Shown piece by piece: positions 9,763-18,199 of a stretch of 64,000 bases of DNA. The translations under genes were made by a program, and so were the position numbers. The first letter of the stretch is position 1. The number at the start of each line of letters is the position of its first letter. This DNA comes from Acetobacterium woodii DSM 1030 (GTDB taxonomy: Bacteria; Bacillota; Clostridia; Eubacteriales; Eubacteriaceae). The notes under the pieces are model-generated. The model was not told the origin of the DNA. It worked only from the letters and a program-made list of their open reading frames with translations, and did not search any database. The stretch spans positions 2,655,732 to 2,719,731 of the forward strand of contig NC_016894.1 in the NCBI RefSeq assembly GCF_000247605.1. Reading direction: 5' to 3'.

Positions 9763-10563
9763 TTAACCCAGTAATCCTTTACGGTGAGCTTTAATATAAC
9801 CGCCGCAATAACTATCCTGGCCATGTAATGCCGTTGATGCAACAATATCAGCCATCATGCTGGAATTTGCAGGATCTAATACGTAGCCATCCATTCCCAG
9901 GGTCATGGTTTGAACCACAAAGAGTCGATTCAAAAGACTACGATTGGGAAGTCCATATGAAATATTACTCAGTCCACACATAAAGTGAACATCCGGATAT
10001 TTAACCTTAATTTTTCTGACTGTATCCAGTACTTCTTTACCAGCTGTGGTAACACTGCTTATCGGTTTTACGAGCGGATCAAAATACATATCGTCATCTT
10101 TGATACCGTCTTTCGTTAATTTCGCGTAAAGATCATCAACGACTTTCATGCGATCATCGGAAGTGACCGGCATCCCCGTATGATCCATACATAATACCAC
10201 GATTTTAGCGTCAAATTTTTTGACCAGTGGTACGATTGCCTCATATCTACCTTCTTCACCGGAAAGTGAGTTGATCATCGGACGTCCGAATTTACATAAG
10301 TTAAGTCCAACTTCAAGGGCTGATGCTTTCGGACTATCAATACACAGTGGCATTTCAACTTCATCCTGAATCGTATTTACTAACCATTCCATGACTTCTT
10401 CTTCATCATGAATCATATTACCGCAATTCACATCGAGAAAGGTTGCTCCAGCATCGGTTTGCACCTTCGCAAGTTCTCTGATCACTTTTTCATCGCGATT
10501 TTGAACGGCTTCTTTGACGACTTTTCGACTACTATTAATTAATTCACCTACAATTGTCAGCAT
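9763..10563 (-). CDS. mtaA: Methyl-corrinoid protein:tetrahydrofolate methyltransferase (MtaA role in acetogens)
   Basis: A 266-residue TIM-barrel protein of the pterin-binding (MeTr/AcsE/MtgA) family. Pterin-contact segments are visible: DVNCGNMIHDEEEVMEW, CIDSPKASALEVG and PMINSLSGEEGRY. In methanol-using acetogens such a protein moves the methyl group from the methylated corrinoid protein to tetrahydrofolate, feeding the Wood-Ljungdahl methyl branch. It is unrelated to archaeal MtaA (a coenzyme M methyltransferase), so the symbol describes role, not homology. It is last in the mtaB-mtaC-mtaA order, 30 bp after mtaC. Confidence 0.85.
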   Translation of the reverse strand: MLTIVGELINSSRKVVKEAVQNRDEKVIRELAKVQTDAGATFLDVNCGNMIHDEEEVMEWLVNTIQDEVEMPLCIDSPKASALEVGLNLCKFGRPMINSLSGEEGRYEAIVPLVKKFDAKIVVLCMDHTGMPVTSDDRMKVVDDLYAKLTKDGIKDDDMYFDPLVKPISSVTTAGKEVLDTVRKIKVKYPDVHFMCGLSNISYGLPNRSLLNRLFVVQTMTLGMDGYVLDPANSSMMADIVASTALHGQDSYCGGYIKAHRKGLLG

Positions 10564-10593
10564 CTTTTTGCCTCCCTTAAATTTTTGCGTATT

Positions 10594-11232
10594 TTATATG
10601 CTGGCCATCATGCGGTCACACAGTTCAACGGCTGTCGAGGCATCTTCAGCATATCCATCGGCTTTAACTTCGTCAACAAAGTCTGGCGAAATGGGTGCGC
10701 CCCCAATAATGACTTTAACTTTGTCGCGTACGCCGCCTTTAACCATTTCCGCAACCGTTGATTCCATTTTCATCATCGTTGTTGTTAACATTGAAGACAT
10801 TCCCACAATATCCGGTTGATGTTCTTTGATTGCTGAAACAAATGTTTCTTCTTTAACATCCACACCTAAATCAATTACGGTGTAACCGCTGCTTTCGATC
10901 ATCATAATTAATAGATTTTTTCCGATATCATGTAAATCGCCATTAACGGTACCGATCATGATTTTACCTTTAGTGGTCATATCTGTATCTAAAATTAGCG
11001 GTTTAACCAGTTCCATGCCTTTATTCATCGTCTCTGCTGATTCCATAACTTCAGGTACAAACATTTCACCACTTTTAAATAACGGAGCGACAATATTCAT
11101 CCCCGCAACCAACCCCTTGTTAATGATATCCATTGGTGGAGTTTTAGCATCAATCAATTGCTTAACGATCCCCTGTACGCCTGCAACATCACCATCTACA
11201 ACGCATTGTGATACTTGTTCTAAAGTAGCCAT
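10594..11232 (-). CDS. mtaC: Methanol-specific corrinoid protein MtaC
   Basis: A 212-residue corrinoid protein with an N-terminal helical cap domain (about 1-85) and a B12-binding Rossmann domain carrying GDLHDIGKN, whose His is the lower axial cobalt ligand, followed by DLGVDV and VIIGGAPIS. It carries the methyl group between MtaB and the THF methyltransferase in the cytosol. It sits between mtaB and mtaA with short gaps and has a good AGGAGG-type ribosome site. Confidence 0.92.
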   Translation of the reverse strand: MATLEQVSQCVVDGDVAGVQGIVKQLIDAKTPPMDIINKGLVAGMNIVAPLFKSGEMFVPEVMESAETMNKGMELVKPLILDTDMTTKGKIMIGTVNGDLHDIGKNLLIMMIESSGYTVIDLGVDVKEETFVSAIKEHQPDIVGMSSMLTTTMMKMESTVAEMVKGGVRDKVKVIIGGAPISPDFVDEVKADGYAEDASTAVELCDRMMASI

Positions 11233-11299
11233 TTTATTCCTCCTATTATTTCATGAATTTATTTTTTCGTTACATCTGGTTTATGGTTTATAACTCCCC

Positions 11300-12682
11300 T
11301 TATAGACCATATTCACTGGCCGTAAATGTTGTTAAATCTAATTCTGGTTCCATCATCTTGTAGAATTCGTGCGGATCATTTGGAATGGTATCAATTTGTC
11401 GCGACATTTTATCCAGCCATTTCATATCACGTTTATCAGCTTGTACTTTACCGCTGGTAATCCCGGCTTTTATTTCTTCAATCGCTCCTCGCGCTGCCGC
11501 AATTGTCATGGCTAAATGCCCATCGGGAGTCGCTTTAACAATTTCAGCACTGATTCTTAAAACAACTTCCGGACTTAGTACATAAGCCTGTGGATCCAAT
11601 GATGCATCAGAATCCGATAATAAATCACGCATCATGAATTGTTGCCCTTTAGCGGTTGCCGCATTCATTAAACGACAGTCATAAATAAGTTGTTCCATCC
11701 CGACAACTGGCGCCATCCCTGATAATAACAACACTTGTTGGATTGATTCATTACTCCAGACATCACAAACGCATGCAGCCACATTTCCAACGGGGCTCAT
11801 ATGAGCCGGAGCTGCTGTTTTACCTTCCATTGAAATTGGGCAACCAGTGATCGCTTTCAAATAAGGACCTTCATAGGCGCAATCTTTATCAGGACCGACA
11901 CACCCTTGTTCAAAAGCAACTAATGATCTCGGCACTGCCACAACCCGAACGACTGCCGCAAAAGAACGGGGAATAAATCCTTTTTCTGCTAAAACCATGG
12001 CCGTATTGGCAAATCCACACGCTGAATCGCCAGCTGGCAAGCAATCATGGGCATCACAAATTTTTACAATTTCGGCCCATAAAAATTCCATATCAATACA
12101 TCCAAGAACTCCCATCGCCAGGATTGATTTTCTGATATCTGCTTTCACTAGCGCATCATCATGAATTTCTTTGCCACCGGTAGATTCAATTGATAAAAAG
12201 TCGGTACCATCTTTAGCGCAATTATTAAAAAGCTCCAACATCGTATCCCAATATTTTCCGCCTCGCATTACTGGTGGACGACTCATTTCTCGTAAGTCAT
12301 TTGGGGTTGTTCGAAGTGTTGCTTTTAATCCATATTTATCAGCCGCGGCTTTTATTTCATCGATCAAGATCTGATTAATTCTTCGACCATAAGCAGGAAC
12401 TTCCGTGAAATCGGGAATGGTTTCAAATTCGATCAAAACGCCAGGTGATTTTAATTCTGCCGCTCGTTGTAATGACGTCGTGATAATATCGGTATAAATT
12501 CTGGCGGCTTTATCCATTGTTGCATCGTTTACATCCATGCCTGGAAGCGTAAAGTTAAGTTCCGGATAAACTAATCCGCCGCCAATTACCATCCCACTTT
12601 TGGTTGTAACAGGATTTGGACAGCTTCCATACACAAAATCGTCTAACTTGCTAATCGCTAATTTATTGAACGTTTTTTTCAT
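11300..12682 (-). CDS. mtaB: Methanol:corrinoid protein methyltransferase MtaB
   Basis: A 460-residue zinc methyltransferase that activates methanol and methylates the corrinoid protein MtaC. The candidate zinc ligands are Glu166 in FLSIESTGG, Cys222 in GDSACGF and a Cys in GCVGPDKDCAYEG (261-268), by analogy with the Glu-Cys-Cys set known from Methanosarcina MtaB. Two in-frame ATGs exist; 12682 is preferred because the upstream one forms part of its ATGGAGG ribosome site. It is followed at 67 bp by mtaC. The three genes together give methanol-dependent methyl entry to acetogenesis. Confidence 0.92.
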   Translation of the reverse strand: MKKTFNKLAISKLDDFVYGSCPNPVTTKSGMVIGGGLVYPELNFTLPGMDVNDATMDKAARIYTDIITTSLQRAAELKSPGVLIEFETIPDFTEVPAYGRRINQILIDEIKAAADKYGLKATLRTTPNDLREMSRPPVMRGGKYWDTMLELFNNCAKDGTDFLSIESTGGKEIHDDALVKADIRKSILAMGVLGCIDMEFLWAEIVKICDAHDCLPAGDSACGFANTAMVLAEKGFIPRSFAAVVRVVAVPRSLVAFEQGCVGPDKDCAYEGPYLKAITGCPISMEGKTAAPAHMSPVGNVAACVCDVWSNESIQQVLLLSGMAPVVGMEQLIYDCRLMNAATAKGQQFMMRDLLSDSDASLDPQAYVLSPEVVLRISAEIVKATPDGHLAMTIAAARGAIEEIKAGITSGKVQADKRDMKWLDKMSRQIDTIPNDPHEFYKMMEPELDLTTFTASEYGL

Positions 12683-12746
12683 TTTATCCTCCATTGAAAT
12701 TTAGATTATTTGATTAACTATTTCCTTCGCTCGTTTAGTTCCCCTC

Positions 12747-13139
12747 TTATGAAACCTTGACTCCCGCTTTAATAACGACAAATCCTGCCATTTGTACAAT
12801 CCTGGCTAAAACAATTTCACCTTGTTCAGGTTCATCTCCAAATACTGACCCAAGTGTAATTCTGCCCGATTTAAAACAACAAATATCTTCCCCGATAATA
12901 ACTTCCAGTTTTTGTTTAATCTCTTCTAACAGTGCTCCAGCGACCAATAGATCGCTGACAAAATACTCTCCTCTTTCATACAGATGGGCAACCTTTTCAG
13001 TCCCTATCTGACAGGCTCTCATTACTTCTATTCCTTCTTCTCTTGTTGGATTGTAAGCTATAAAATTTTCTATTATTTCAATTGCCTTTTCGCCTTCAAG
13101 ATTTTCTATGCAACAGATTAACGCTTTATAATCAATCAT
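12747..13139 (-). CDS. Truncated corrinoid-protein-like protein (cap domain plus start of B12 domain, no axial His)
   Basis: 130 residues resembling the first half of an MtaC/MtbC-type corrinoid protein. Residues 1-85 match the helical cap (YERGEYFVSDLLVAGALLEE); the rest begins the B12 domain but reads GSVFGDEPEQGEIVLARIV where functional homologues have GDLHDIGKN, so the cobalt-ligating His is replaced by Pro. The protein then stops after VIKAGVKVS, exactly where the first beta-alpha unit of the Rossmann domain ends. It lies 64 bp upstream of mtaB on the same strand. It may be a decayed duplicate or a cofactor-free protein that engages MtaB or the corrinoid machinery. Confidence 0.7.
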   Translation of the reverse strand: MIDYKALICCIENLEGEKAIEIIENFIAYNPTREEGIEVMRACQIGTEKVAHLYERGEYFVSDLLVAGALLEEIKQKLEVIIGEDICCFKSGRITLGSVFGDEPEQGEIVLARIVQMAGFVVIKAGVKVS

Positions 13140-13321
13140 TTTTTTAGCCTCGAAAGAACTAATCTCCCCCTCCTCAAGTTCGATTTTAATTTTAGTAACC
13201 TGCAGGATTTCTAAAATTTATTTTATATTCTTATCATACGCTCCTTTAAGCATTACGTCTTTAGACAATTTTAGTAAAATTTTGTATTATATTGCTTTTT
13301 AGTTTTATTGAAGGCATAAAA

Positions 13322-13363
13322 TAAGCATAATTAATGATTTTTTAGTAATTATCATCAATTATG
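13322..13363 (-). terminator. Stem-loop after the His-rich gene
   Basis: Inverted repeat GCATAATTAATGA / TCATCAATTATGC separates the cobW-like/His-rich pair from the mtaBCA block. Downstream on the minus strand the sequence is TTATTTTATG. Stem supported; termination efficiency unknown. The rest of the 240-bp gap up to 13139 is AT-rich and holds no obvious gene; it should contain the promoter of the truncated-corrinoid/mtaBCA genes, but I could not pick one with confidence. Confidence 0.5.
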
Positions 13364-13379
13364 CATATTCGTGTATTTT

Positions 13380-13850
13380 TTAATGATGGTGATGACCATT
13401 GCAGATCGGACATTCTTCATCGTTTTCATGATGGTGATGATGTCCTTCCAGCGGGTTATCTTTTTTTTCGATTTGGATACTGATATCCGAATCCCTTTTT
13501 TTTAGTATCTTGCATGATCTTTCCCAATAAATGCGACTTTCACTTTCACTAATATTAGAAACCAGTGAATTAACAATCATACTGATTTTACTCACCTCCT
13601 GATATTTGCCCTGAAAATTACTGTTAATCCCATTAGCGTCGCTGATACAACTATATTTAATAAAATCGGTTTCGTTAATTTGAGCCAGAGCTTTGATATG
13701 TCCAATCAACCGCTCCTCATCTTTTAAAATCTGATCAATATAAACGTGTAACACCTCTTCAATCCGCGATCGCCATCTTTCGACAGGTAAGGCCTGCGCT
13801 GAAGTAAATTGAACATTAAAAACAACCGGCAAAAATTCTTCCTGATACAT
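13380..13850 (-). CDS. Uncharacterised protein with His-rich metal-binding tail
   Basis: A 156-residue cytosolic protein of no family I recognise. Its C-terminus is striking: a run of five His, then ENDEECPICNG and four more His, an evident zinc/nickel/cobalt-binding tail with a CxxC. The gene begins six bases after the stop of a CobW-type GTPase and follows a corrinoid protein gene, so the three are probably co-transcribed. A metal donor or storage partner for the GTPase, supplying MtaB zinc or corrinoid cobalt, is a reasonable inference. Start ATG is preceded by AGAGGG. Confidence 0.7.
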   Translation of the reverse strand: MYQEEFLPVVFNVQFTSAQALPVERWRSRIEEVLHVYIDQILKDEERLIGHIKALAQINETDFIKYSCISDANGINSNFQGKYQEVSKISMIVNSLVSNISESESRIYWERSCKILKKRDSDISIQIEKKDNPLEGHHHHHENDEECPICNGHHHH

Positions 13851-13855
13851 TTACT

Positions 13856-14488
13856 TTACCCTCTTTCCAACAAAAATTGATGAAACTCCGAACTCAAGCC
13901 TTGATCAATGTTCATTTTAAATAATTTCATATTAGGGTTAATCTCATTGACCATTTTCACAGCCTCATTAATTTCCACCCGCGGAGCCTGATCAATCTTA
14001 TTAACAACGACACTTTTAGCCAAATCGATGGCGTCAAGAAACAACTTATTCATTCTTTCTTTATAGAGATAAGCTCGCCCCGGATCAAAAATAAATACAT
14101 TGAGAATTTCTGCATCTTCATATCCACAATGTAAGATTGCCGGATACATCGACGAAGGTTGAGCCATTCCGGATGGTTCAAATAATATATAATCTAAATC
14201 CTCATATTCATGAAGCAGATGATTGATCGTCACTTCCAACGTCACCTTCATGGTACAACAAACGCATCCACCAAATAAATCCAGTACATCGTAACCAAGC
14301 ATCTTCATCTCACGGTTATCAATACCCACATCACCAATTTCATTAATGATAATCGCACATTTTTTGTTTTCTTTTGAAAGGATTTCAATGGTTTTCAACA
14401 ACAGCGTCGTTTTTCCAGACCCTAGAAAACCGGTAAATAAAATAATCGGCGGCCGTTTTTCAGATAATCCTTGGTCCTCTTTATACAT
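13856..14488 (-). CDS. G3E-family GTPase, CobW/YjiA/HypB-like metallochaperone
   Basis: A 210-residue P-loop GTPase. The Walker A is GFLGSGKTT (20-28), the metal-binding motif of COG0523 proteins is GGCVCCT (CVCC at 75-78), the Walker B region is FEPSG and the guanine-specificity motif is NKID. It is shorter than full CobW proteins because the C-terminal domain is almost absent. The ORF runs 40 codons further upstream inside the corrinoid gene, but ATG 14488 has AAGGAGGG upstream and overlaps the preceding stop by eight bases. Likely role: GTP-driven metal insertion for the methyltransferase system, together with the His-rich protein encoded next. Confidence 0.85.
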   Translation of the reverse strand: MYKEDQGLSEKRPPIILFTGFLGSGKTTLLLKTIEILSKENKKCAIIINEIGDVGIDNREMKMLGYDVLDLFGGCVCCTMKVTLEVTINHLLHEYEDLDYILFEPSGMAQPSSMYPAILHCGYEDAEILNVFIFDPGRAYLYKERMNKLFLDAIDLAKSVVVNKIDQAPRVEINEAVKMVNEINPNMKLFKMNIDQGLSSEFHQFLLERG

Positions 14489-15155
14489 TAAAGTAGCCCT
14501 CCTTATTTCCGAGTAGTTTATTAACCGTTTCAATCGCTTCAAAAACATCTTTTCCGTAACCATTCGCTCCAATTTCATCAACATAATCTTGAGTAACCGG
14601 TCCCCCACCGATAATAATTTTGATTCGATCTCTCAAGCCTTCATTACGAATGGCCTGTACCACGTGTTTTAATTCCCCGATTGTTGTTGTTAAAAGGGCA
14701 GACATCGCCAAAATATCCGGTTGGTAACGTAATATCGCTGATATAAAAGACGAAGCCGGGACATCGATTCCCAGATCAATCACTTCATAACCATCGCCCT
14801 GTAACGTCATTGAAACCATATTTTTACCGATATCATGCAAATCACCAGCAACTGTTCCGATAATAACCCGCCCTTTCTTTTTATCTAGACTTGAGTCGAC
14901 AATCAGCGGTTTTAAGACATATAGACTTGCGTGCATCGCTCGGGAAGACATTAAAACATCCGGAATAAAAATATTTCCATTTTTAAACTCTTTGCCAATT
15001 TGGTCCATGATTGGAATAAGCGCATTTAAAATAATACGCTCTGGTGAAATTCCCATTTTCAACGCTTTTTCAGTCGAATTTTTAACGATCTCGGCATCAC
15101 CATCGGTTAATCCATCTTGTATTTCTTTGACATAAATATCCATGTGCTGATCCAT
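14481..15155 (-). CDS. Corrinoid methyl carrier protein (MtgC/MttC/MtaC family)
   Basis: A 224-residue corrinoid protein: helical cap (about 1-95, with NGNIFIPDVLMSSRAMH) and B12-binding domain with GDLHDIGKN, DLGIDVP and IIIGGGPVTQDYVDEIG. The ATG at 15155 follows AAAGGAGTGAG; the codon before it is a TTG. No matching methyltransferase lies beside it, so its substrate is open: it may be a second carrier for MtaB. It directly follows the PocR/AraC regulator gene (15 bp) and overlaps the GTPase gene. Confidence 0.88.
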   Translation of the reverse strand: MDQHMDIYVKEIQDGLTDGDAEIVKNSTEKALKMGISPERIILNALIPIMDQIGKEFKNGNIFIPDVLMSSRAMHASLYVLKPLIVDSSLDKKKGRVIIGTVAGDLHDIGKNMVSMTLQGDGYEVIDLGIDVPASSFISAILRYQPDILAMSALLTTTIGELKHVVQAIRNEGLRDRIKIIIGGGPVTQDYVDEIGANGYGKDVFEAIETVNKLLGNKEGYFNV

Positions 15156-15170
15156 CAATTCTCACTCCTT

Positions 15171-16499
15171 TTAGAGATTTTGCCTAAATTGTGTCGGCGT
15201 CATTCCTTCATTGCGGCGGAAAACTTTAGAAAAGTAACTACCATCACTATAGCCCAGCGACATCGCTATCTCTTCGATTTTATACCGTGGATTACTGAGC
15301 ATTTTTTTGGCTTCATTTAACCTGACTTTGGTGACATAATCCATTACCGTCATATTTTGGCTTTCTTTGAAAATCCGACTAACATAAAAAGGACTTAAAT
15401 AAACGGAATCGGCAATCTCTTCAAGTGAGCTGTTTTTATGATAATTATTGCGAATATAGCCTTTAATCCCTTCCACTGCTACCCGATTTTTCGACTTGCT
15501 ATGATGATGTATTTCATCTAAATAATGCTCTAACAATGTCATTGCTACGATATTTATTTCTCTGATACTGTAACAATTATTAAGTTCCTGTAATAGATTC
15601 GCGTTAAATATCATCGATTTTTCGATATCGACGCCAGCTTCCACACATGCCCGCGACATCACCACAACCAATTCATAAACCCGCCCTTTCATCGTCATCA
15701 ATTTTTCTCCGTCAACGGAAAAGATATCGGCCAGCATCACTTTAAAAAGCTTGCGGCATTCATCTAAATCGCTGAGTTTGATTTTCCCGATGAGGGCCTT
15801 TTCTTTTTCCATAAAAAAGTTAAGACTCTGGCTATTTAATTTATCTTCCAAGTTTTTTCGAGTCTGAATTTCTTCATTTAATAAAAGTTGCTGTAATTCA
15901 ATTTCTTTTTTCTGGTGTAAACTTTCCCATCCTGTTTTAATGATATAATTCGCAATAACATGAAGCAATGAAGCTGCACATTGTACTTTTTCCCCGGACA
16001 CAACCTGAAGTTTCTTGGCAGCTTCAAACAATGCTGTAAAATCTTCGGTCAGGAACTGATTCATTTCTTCGAGTTCAATCCAAAAAAATTCTTCCGGTTC
16101 CCACATCAGGACTTGCCCACAAATAATGGTCCCCAAATGTTCTTCATCAAAAATAATCGGTGCTGCCCATTCAATTAATCCGGCCGGGCATCTGAAAATA
16201 TAGGGTTCATCGAAAATAGCTGCCTGTTTTCCCGCCCGGGCGTACGCCCCAACACAACGACTAATTCCTTTTTGTTTTTCCATTCTCCAGATCATATGAC
16301 AAAATTCGCAATTTTTTTGGGCATCCTTTTTAGAAAAGATCGAATGCCCCTCGACATCAACAATATTAGCAGTTAGCCCAGTTACCTTGGTGAATGAATC
16401 CAATATTTTCGTAATAATTTCTTTATCCACTAATTGAAGTAACCGCGCTCTGCTGGAAAGAGTTCCATATTTTTTGTTGTCAAACGCTTCTTTCATCAT
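15171..16499 (-). CDS. PocR-domain AraC-family transcriptional regulator
   Basis: A 442-residue regulator. Residues about 20-190 form a PocR sensory domain with the Cys cluster NCEFCHMIW ... ISRCVGAYA ... FRCPAGLIEWAAPI, also found in regulators of propanediol and methyltransferase operons; a coiled linker follows, and the last 100 residues are a double helix-turn-helix AraC domain (LEEIADSVYLSPFYVSRIFK, IEEIAMSLGYSDGSYFSKVF). The Cys cluster may sense a corrinoid, metal or redox state. It is first in the minus-strand methyltransferase island and probably activates it. Two tandem ATGs exist; the second (16496) has the better spacing from AGGAGG. Confidence 0.87.
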   Translation of the reverse strand: MMKEAFDNKKYGTLSSRARLLQLVDKEIITKILDSFTKVTGLTANIVDVEGHSIFSKKDAQKNCEFCHMIWRMEKQKGISRCVGAYARAGKQAAIFDEPYIFRCPAGLIEWAAPIIFDEEHLGTIICGQVLMWEPEEFFWIELEEMNQFLTEDFTALFEAAKKLQVVSGEKVQCAASLLHVIANYIIKTGWESLHQKKEIELQQLLLNEEIQTRKNLEDKLNSQSLNFFMEKEKALIGKIKLSDLDECRKLFKVMLADIFSVDGEKLMTMKGRVYELVVVMSRACVEAGVDIEKSMIFNANLLQELNNCYSIREINIVAMTLLEHYLDEIHHHSKSKNRVAVEGIKGYIRNNYHKNSSLEEIADSVYLSPFYVSRIFKESQNMTVMDYVTKVRLNEAKKMLSNPRYKIEEIAMSLGYSDGSYFSKVFRRNEGMTPTQFRQNL

Positions 16500-16524
16500 T
16501 ATACCTCCTCAATTTAACCAATTG

Positions 16525-16695
16525 TAGGTAATTGCAAAAGTGCCATGAGCTTTGGGCCCAGTTTCGCACGAAACAATTTCTACACGGTACGGCGGACAGT
16601 TCGATGAACTGTTCGCCTACACGTTACGAAATCGTTTGTGGAAACTGCACCCAAAGCAACTGTTGTTTGATTTTTTTTAATTTCGCAATTACCTA
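16525..16695 (+). repeat. Family A palindromic element, copy 1 (171 bp)
   Basis: The element runs from TAGGTAATTGC to GCAATTACCTA and is a nested palindrome: outer arms TAGGTAATTGC / GCAATTACCTA, inner arms CTTTGGG / CCCAAAG bounding a 107-bp core (16550-16656), and a central palindrome around GGACAGTTCGATGAACTGTT. Two other copies are at 42845-43015 and 63633-63803. It has no coding capacity and can fold into one long hairpin, so it is MITE- or REP-like. Here the core reads GGGCCC on the left. Confidence 0.92.
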
Positions 16696-16828
16696 TTAAC
16701 CAATTGTAATCGTATAACTACCGCTATATTAAGAGTATAACATATTTCAACTTATTAATAGGTAAAATATTGCTATTTCTGGTACTATTCTGTATGATCT
16801 TCAACTTTGTCGTTTTAAAAATCTTTGC

Positions 16829-16881
16829 CAAAAAAAAAAGTGCAAATTTCCAACCAATTTTGGTTTGAAATTTGCACTTAT
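16829..16881 (-). terminator. Rho-independent terminator of the rubredoxin gene
   Basis: Perfect 12-base stem AGTGCAAATTTC / GAAATTTGCACT followed on the minus strand by a run of ten T. A second small hairpin, GAAGTAAT / ATTACTTC, lies between it and the stop (16882-16907). The 130 bp between copy 1 of the family A element and this terminator holds nothing else I recognise beyond the probable promoter of the regulator gene. Confidence 0.9.
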
Positions 16882-16929
16882 GAAGTAATATTATTCATCA
16901 TTACTTCTTATCACAATGTTTTCTTGCTT

Positions 16930-17088
16930 TTATACTTCCGAAAATGAGTTTTTATCGACGCCACATTCTGGACAGACCCAATCTTCCGGAATGTCTGCAA
17001 AAGCAGTTCCTGGAGCTACACCGTTGTCGGGATCACCTAAAGCCGGGTCATAAATATAACCACAGACATCACATTCATATTTTTGCAT
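16930..17088 (-). CDS. Rubredoxin
   Basis: A 52-residue rubredoxin that is easily missed because of its size. It has the two iron-binding knuckles: Cys6 and Cys9 in [12 protein letters not shown], and Cys39 and Cys42 in WVCPECGV, with the conserved [10 protein letters not shown] loop and PEDWVCP. One Fe(III/II) bound by four Cys makes it a cytosolic electron carrier, typically for oxygen and peroxide reduction in acetogens. Ribosome site AAAGGAG lies upstream of the ATG. It is monocistronic with its own strong terminator. Confidence 0.96.
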   Translation of the reverse strand: MQKYECDVCGYIYDPALGDPDNGVAPGTAFADIPEDWVCPECGVDKNSFSEV

Positions 17089-17212
17089 TGAGTTTCTCCT
17101 TTGTTTTTTTAGTTTGACATAAATCTATTATAATCATTATTGACTTTATTTCAATATATTTTTTGTATTATTTTAAAATTTTTCGCATTTTTTCTATTTA
17201 AATAAACAATCC

Positions 17213-18133
17213 TTATAAATAGTGCTGAAGATTTGCACAACCAATCATCCCTGCTTCATTCCTGAATCTGGCAAGTACAATTTCAGGCGTCGCAATATCG
17301 GGATAAGTCAAGCGTTTAATGGTTTCAATTTTTATTATCTCCAGTAAAAATTCCCCAGCATAGGATAATCCCCCGCCAATGGCTATTATTGATGGATCGA
17401 TAATCCCACAGATATTGGCAATCGCCCACCCCAAATATTTAGCCAATCGATGCACTGCTTCTTCCGCCAACGGATCACCTGCTTTGGCCGCATTTAAGAT
17501 TGCTTTGCCGTCAAAATCGACAACCGTACGGAGTGTTGATTTGCGCCCCCGCTCCAGCTGCATTTGGCAATATTTAATAATCGCCGTAGCTGAAGCAAAT
17601 GTTTCCAGGCAGCCATTTTTACCGCAGCTACAGGTATAAAAGTTTTTTTCCATCAGTAAATGACCGATTTCTGAAGCCACGCCATGAGCTCCTGAAATAA
17701 TGCGATTATTTAAAATTACACCACCACCAACACCGGTACCAAGCGTAATCATCACCGAATTTTTATGTCCTTGTGTGCTCCCAAAAGCAGCTTCAGCGAT
17801 ACTGGCGGCTGTCGCATCGTTGACCAGCAAAACTTCTAATGCTAACTCACTTTCCAAATCATGTTTCAGCGGAATATTTTGCCAATTGAGATTAGGGCAG
17901 GAAACAATGGTATTGCCATCACCTGAAAGAATCCCGGGGATGCCAATCCCCACTCGTTTTTCACCAGGTGAAAGCGTAAGCAATTCTTTAATCAATTCCT
18001 TCATGTCATTCAGAATCTCAGGATAACCGCGAAATCCGTCTGTTTTAAATGATCGGTTATTCAATATTTCGCCTTGATCATTTACAACCGCACCTTTAAC
18101 AGTCGTCCCTCCTAAATCAATACCAATACCCAT
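17213..18133 (-). CDS. glcK: ROK-family sugar kinase, probable glucokinase
   Basis: A 306-residue ROK kinase: GIDLGGTTVKGAVV phosphate loop at the N-terminus, VNDATAASIAEA catalytic Asp region, TLGTGVGGGVIL, the GAHGVASEIGH motif and the zinc loop CSCGKNGCLE. It phosphorylates glucose or a related hexose with ATP in the cytosol. Length and motifs match Gram-positive glucokinase, but a fructo- or N-acetylmannosamine kinase cannot be excluded. Start has GGAGGG upstream. It stands alone between rubredoxin and the Yip1 gene. Confidence 0.85.
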   Translation of the reverse strand: MGIGIDLGGTTVKGAVVNDQGEILNNRSFKTDGFRGYPEILNDMKELIKELLTLSPGEKRVGIGIPGILSGDGNTIVSCPNLNWQNIPLKHDLESELALEVLLVNDATAASIAEAAFGSTQGHKNSVMITLGTGVGGGVILNNRIISGAHGVASEIGHLLMEKNFYTCSCGKNGCLETFASATAIIKYCQMQLERGRKSTLRTVVDFDGKAILNAAKAGDPLAEEAVHRLAKYLGWAIANICGIIDPSIIAIGGGLSYAGEFLLEIIKIETIKRLTYPDIATPEIVLARFRNEAGMIGCANLQHYL

Positions 18134-18199
18134 ACACCCTCCTTGTAACTATCTATTCCGTTATTTCAGGTTTTTTGATAAAAATAACTTCACTTATGA

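Noticed and set aside
13140-13380. Cobalamin riboswitch before the mta genes
   Set aside because: No B12-box-like sequence or long structured leader is visible in this AT-rich gap.
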